Assembly: GCA_030642995.1 (NCBI GenBank)
Contig: DAOWMR010000089.1
Location: forward strand, 1 to 9,087
Length of the DNA stretch: 9,087 nt
Direction of reading: 5' to 3'
Source of the DNA: Spirochaetales bacterium
GTDB lineage: Bacteria; Spirochaetota; Spirochaetia; DSM-27196; SLST01
A program made the position numbers and the translations under genes. Below the pieces are notes generated by a model that made no database searches, was not told where the DNA came from, and worked only from the letters and a program-made list of their open reading frames with translations. Of the stretch, positions 6,610 to 9,087 are shown in pieces (position 1 is the stretch's first letter; each line of letters starts with the position of its first letter).

Positions 6610-9084
6610 CTACAAGCCGACGTGATGCGCATCCCCGAAGAGCGCTGCGTGCTCCGGGTGACAGGTCAGCACGATCACCTGATGATGCTCCGCAAATGCG
6701 CTCAGGGCGCCCGCGGCGGCAGCCCGTCGTGACGGGTCCATGTCAACCAGGGGATCATCCAGGATAAATGGCGCCGAGCCGGTTCCGAGCGCCGTCTCTG
6801 CAAGAGCCAGCCGCACCGCCAATGCGAGGCTGTCCTTCGTCCCCTGCGAGAGCAGCGTGTACGGTAGCTCGGATCCGCCGGTTCTCACGAATCGCTCCGG
6901 TCTGAGCGGATCGTCACCGGGCTCCGGAGAATATGCGTTCCCGGTCACAGCCCCCGCATAGGCTGCTACCTTTTGTATGAACGGATCAAATACTGCGGAG
7001 TCAAGATCCTCGATGACCTGCTCCGCATGTTTCTGTACTCGCTCGAGGGAGTGCGCTTCGCGGCGCAGCCGATCGTATACAGCACGCGCTTCATCAAGCT
7101 CCCGCCCGATCTCATCGGAGTTCTGCTCCGACTGGCTCCCGACAAGTTCGGCGTACGAGACACGGGCCTCTCCATGGGCTCCTGCCGCTGCTTCCTTTTC
7201 CGCGACCCTGTTTTCGTAAGTCTCCAGAAACTCATCTGCGGTCTCAAAGCCATCGGGCGCCGAGCCCTTCCCATCACGTCGCGAGATCAGTCCCGAGAGA
7301 ACACGATTTGTTTCGCCCAGGTTGTTCTCGAGATATTCCTGATCACCGTACTCCTCTTTCAGCTTCTGGAGTTCTCCGCGTGCATGCTCCAATTGACCGC
7401 TCACCGCTCCAAGCTCCTCACTCATGGCGGTGAGCTCCTCGGTTATCTCGGCCGGCGTCCGAAGGTCGCCCGGCACGTTCGCCGCTCTGTCGCCCGTATC
7501 GACCGTACCGGAAGCGTCAACCTCCCGGACGAGTTCAGCGCGGGCTGTGTCAGCCGACTCGAGATCAGCCACGCCCATCACTTCGGCAATGGATCGTTCC
7601 AGCTGCGTCACCCGCTCGGTCATTGCACGGCGGTCAAGGCGTCGGGTCTCGGCCTCTGCCACGCTCTCGACGCCAACCTCCTTCTGCAGTCGAAACTTCT
7701 CTGCCGTCAGAGCGTCCCGGGCATTGCTGAGATCTTCAAATCGATCTTCTCCCGACTCAATCTGGATATGCAGTTCTTCAGTCTCAATCAACAACTGCCT
7801 GGAGGCGCTCAGATCAACCGGCACGTTGGGGGTTGCGTCATGCGTTGTGGCCCCCGCGCCATCAGCCGTTACCGTGATCGAACGCGGCTCTTTCGCCGTG
7901 ATGACCGCGCGCAGCCGTCCCGATGAGAGTCTGGCTTCTGCATACGGCAGCTGCGCCTCAATTTCTTTCAGCTCACCGAGGGCTTTTTCGTCAACGAGGG
8001 CAATCACATCCCGGGATTCGCAGGCCTCGGCAAGCTCACCCAACAGACGGTCAACCCGATCAAGCTTCTCCCGCACGGCGCCCAGCTGAGCCTGCTCTCG
8101 GACGGCACCCAATTCTGTCTCCAGTGCCGCCCGCCTGACGGTCAACTCACCGGCCTGGTTCTCGCGGTTGGTGACTTCGCTCTGCAATACCGGCCACCGG
8201 CGGTTATCCTCTCGCAACCTCTTCAGGCGCTCTTCGTTAGCGGCTATTTCACCGTTCAGCCCGCGCAAAGTGTTGAGTTGGGTATGGACGGCAGCGTGCT
8301 CGGTGATGAAAGAATCCAGAACGCGAAGCGCCTGTCCGGTCTGCTCCATCTCCGACCGGGCCTGATCAAGCTCGGCTTCGCTCCGCACGACCGCGTCAAG
8401 ATCGGCTTCAAGTTTCTGGACCTCGTAGAAAGCTTTCACGAGCGTGCCCGCTCCCCTGGTCCACGCTTCGGTATATCCTCGATCGCCCTCAGGCCGGTCC
8501 TTCGCGGAATCCCATCTCCCGAGCAGGGCGCCCAGTTGCTCTTCGAGCAATCGAACGAAAACATCCGGCGAGACGCCTCCGGCCGCCAGACGCGCGCTGC
8601 GAAGCGCCGCTGCGGCTTCATCCCGGGCGCCGGGGTTCTCCTCCAGAAGTTGCGCGGTCTGATCCAGTTGGGTCTGATCGGCCAGGAGAATCGTTCGGAA
8701 AGTTGCGGGACTCACCGGCAGGAATCGATCAATGACCCTGTTGACTTCATCCGCACCGCGAACGATCGTCCCGTCCGGCAGCGTGGCCTCCTCCTCTGCA
8801 TCGGTACCCCATCGGCGACGAACCGTGAATTGACCGTCGCCCTCCACGGAGATTGTGCATTCCGCAAAGTTGCCATCGGGCCTCGGAAAGAACGGGTCCA
8901 GCTCTTTGCGGAGCGTACGCTTGTCCAGATTGGTTGCCGTCAACAGTGTGTGGTGGATCGCGCTGAATACGGTGGACTTCCCACTCTCGTTGTCACCGAG
9001 CACGATGTTGAGCCCGGGCTGAAACTCCACGTCCAGGTTGGTGATCCCGCCAAAAACGCGCAGATGGACAGTGGAGATCCTCAT
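6610..9084 (-). CDS. Rad50/SbcC/YhaN-like SMC-type ATPase
   Basis: The 824-residue protein is an ABC-type ATPase with split head and long coiled-coil arms. The N-terminal half has GDNESGKST (30-38, Walker A) and a Q-loop Gln at about 137 (ADQTQLDQ). The C-terminal half has LSQGTKDS (745-752, signature), FILDDP (773-778, Walker B), the D-loop MDPSRR (783-787) and TCHPE (807-811, His809 switch). Charged heptad-like coils cover about 215-380 and 445-695. Between them, at about 388-445, is a short beta-rich, Thr/Val-rich insert. No CxxC zinc hook occurs, so dimerisation must differ from Rad50. Such ATPases usually work with a metallo-phosphoesterase nuclease in DNA end processing; that partner would be upstream, beyond the right edge. 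The start ATG at 9084 gives a natural family N-terminus (MRISTVHLRVFG). The first bases read ATGA, which would allow overlap with an upstream stop. Confidence 0.88.
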   Translation of the reverse strand: MRISTVHLRVFGGITNLDVEFQPGLNIVLGDNESGKSTVFSAIHHTLLTATNLDKRTLRKELDPFFPRPDGNFAECTISVEGDGQFTVRRRWGTDAEEEATLPDGTIVRGADEVNRVIDRFLPVSPATFRTILLADQTQLDQTAQLLEENPGARDEAAAALRSARLAAGGVSPDVFVRLLEEQLGALLGRWDSAKDRPEGDRGYTEAWTRGAGTLVKAFYEVQKLEADLDAVVRSEAELDQARSEMEQTGQALRVLDSFITEHAAVHTQLNTLRGLNGEIAANEERLKRLREDNRRWPVLQSEVTNRENQAGELTVRRAALETELGAVREQAQLGAVREKLDRVDRLLGELAEACESRDVIALVDEKALGELKEIEAQLPYAEARLSSGRLRAVITAKEPRSITVTADGAGATTHDATPNVPVDLSASRQLLIETEELHIQIESGEDRFEDLSNARDALTAEKFRLQKEVGVESVAEAETRRLDRRAMTERVTQLERSIAEVMGVADLESADTARAELVREVDASGTVDTGDRAANVPGDLRTPAEITEELTAMSEELGAVSGQLEHARGELQKLKEEYGDQEYLENNLGETNRVLSGLISRRDGKGSAPDGFETADEFLETYENRVAEKEAAAGAHGEARVSYAELVGSQSEQNSDEIGRELDEARAVYDRLRREAHSLERVQKHAEQVIEDLDSAVFDPFIQKVAAYAGAVTGNAYSPEPGDDPLRPERFVRTGGSELPYTLLSQGTKDSLALAVRLALAETALGTGSAPFILDDPLVDMDPSRRAAAAGALSAFAEHHQVIVLTCHPEHAALFGDAHHVGL

Positions 9085-9087
9085 CGC

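Noticed and set aside
6973..7926. Plus-strand open frame of 317 codons antisense to the ATPase
   Set aside because: It lies wholly inside the well-supported ATPase gene on the other strand, has low-complexity unrecognisable sequence, and no ribosome-binding site. High GC of the gene makes long antisense frames likely.
7424..8089. Plus-strand 221-codon open frame antisense to the ATPase
   Set aside because: Its product is dominated by Ser, Arg and Ala from the mirror of coiled-coil codons. No domain is recognisable.
1..9087. tRNA, rRNA, CRISPR arrays, insertion sequences and phage genes
   Set aside because: No tandem spaced repeats, transposase or integrase motifs, and no tRNA-like structure were seen when reading both strands by eye. 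A covariance-model search was not possible.

Overview
The window is a gene-dense stretch of bacterial chromosome with moderately high GC (I estimate a little under 60%; not computed). It holds seven protein genes, hardly any intergenic DNA, and no RNA gene, mobile element or CRISPR array that I can see. The gene set (alarmone synthetase, AI-2E-type permease, PAS signalling proteins, GH1 glycosidase, PurE, SMC-like ATPase) looks like a free-living bacterium. The multi-PAS response regulator would suit spirochaetes, deltaproteobacteria or similar signalling-rich phyla. The sequence alone does not fix the phylum. PurE is the ordinary class I type, not the unusual class II type known from Treponema denticola.

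Layout. Positions 1-740 (minus) hold the N-terminal 246 codons of a RelA/SpoT-type (p)ppGpp synthetase that runs off the left edge and begins with a GTG. It diverges, across 46 bp with overlapping candidate -10 boxes, from an AI-2E/PerM-family membrane protein at 787-1902 (plus). That gene converges, with a 2-bp gap, on a minus-strand signalling pair. The first gene of the pair (3380-4672) encodes a LuxR-type regulator with a MEDS-like N-terminus and a PAS domain. The second (1905-3383) encodes a receiver protein with three PAS-like segments and no output domain. The two overlap by GTGA, so they are probably translationally coupled. Upstream on the same strand are a GH1 beta-glycosidase (4741-6015), purE (6060-6536) with a good sigma70-like promoter, and a long Rad50/SbcC/YhaN-like ATPase (6610-9084) at the right edge.

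How they work together. The clearest functional unit is the LuxR/receiver-PAS pair: one protein has the DNA-binding domain and the other the phosphorylatable receiver, so they may act in one pathway. The ATPase probably belongs with a nuclease gene just outside the right edge. The purE-glycosidase pair may be co-transcribed but makes no obvious pathway. I found no strong candidate for a wholly new system. The points most worth a second look are the coupled signalling pair, the palindrome at the start of its first gene, the overlapping divergent promoters, and the hook-less SMC-like ATPase with a beta-rich central insert.
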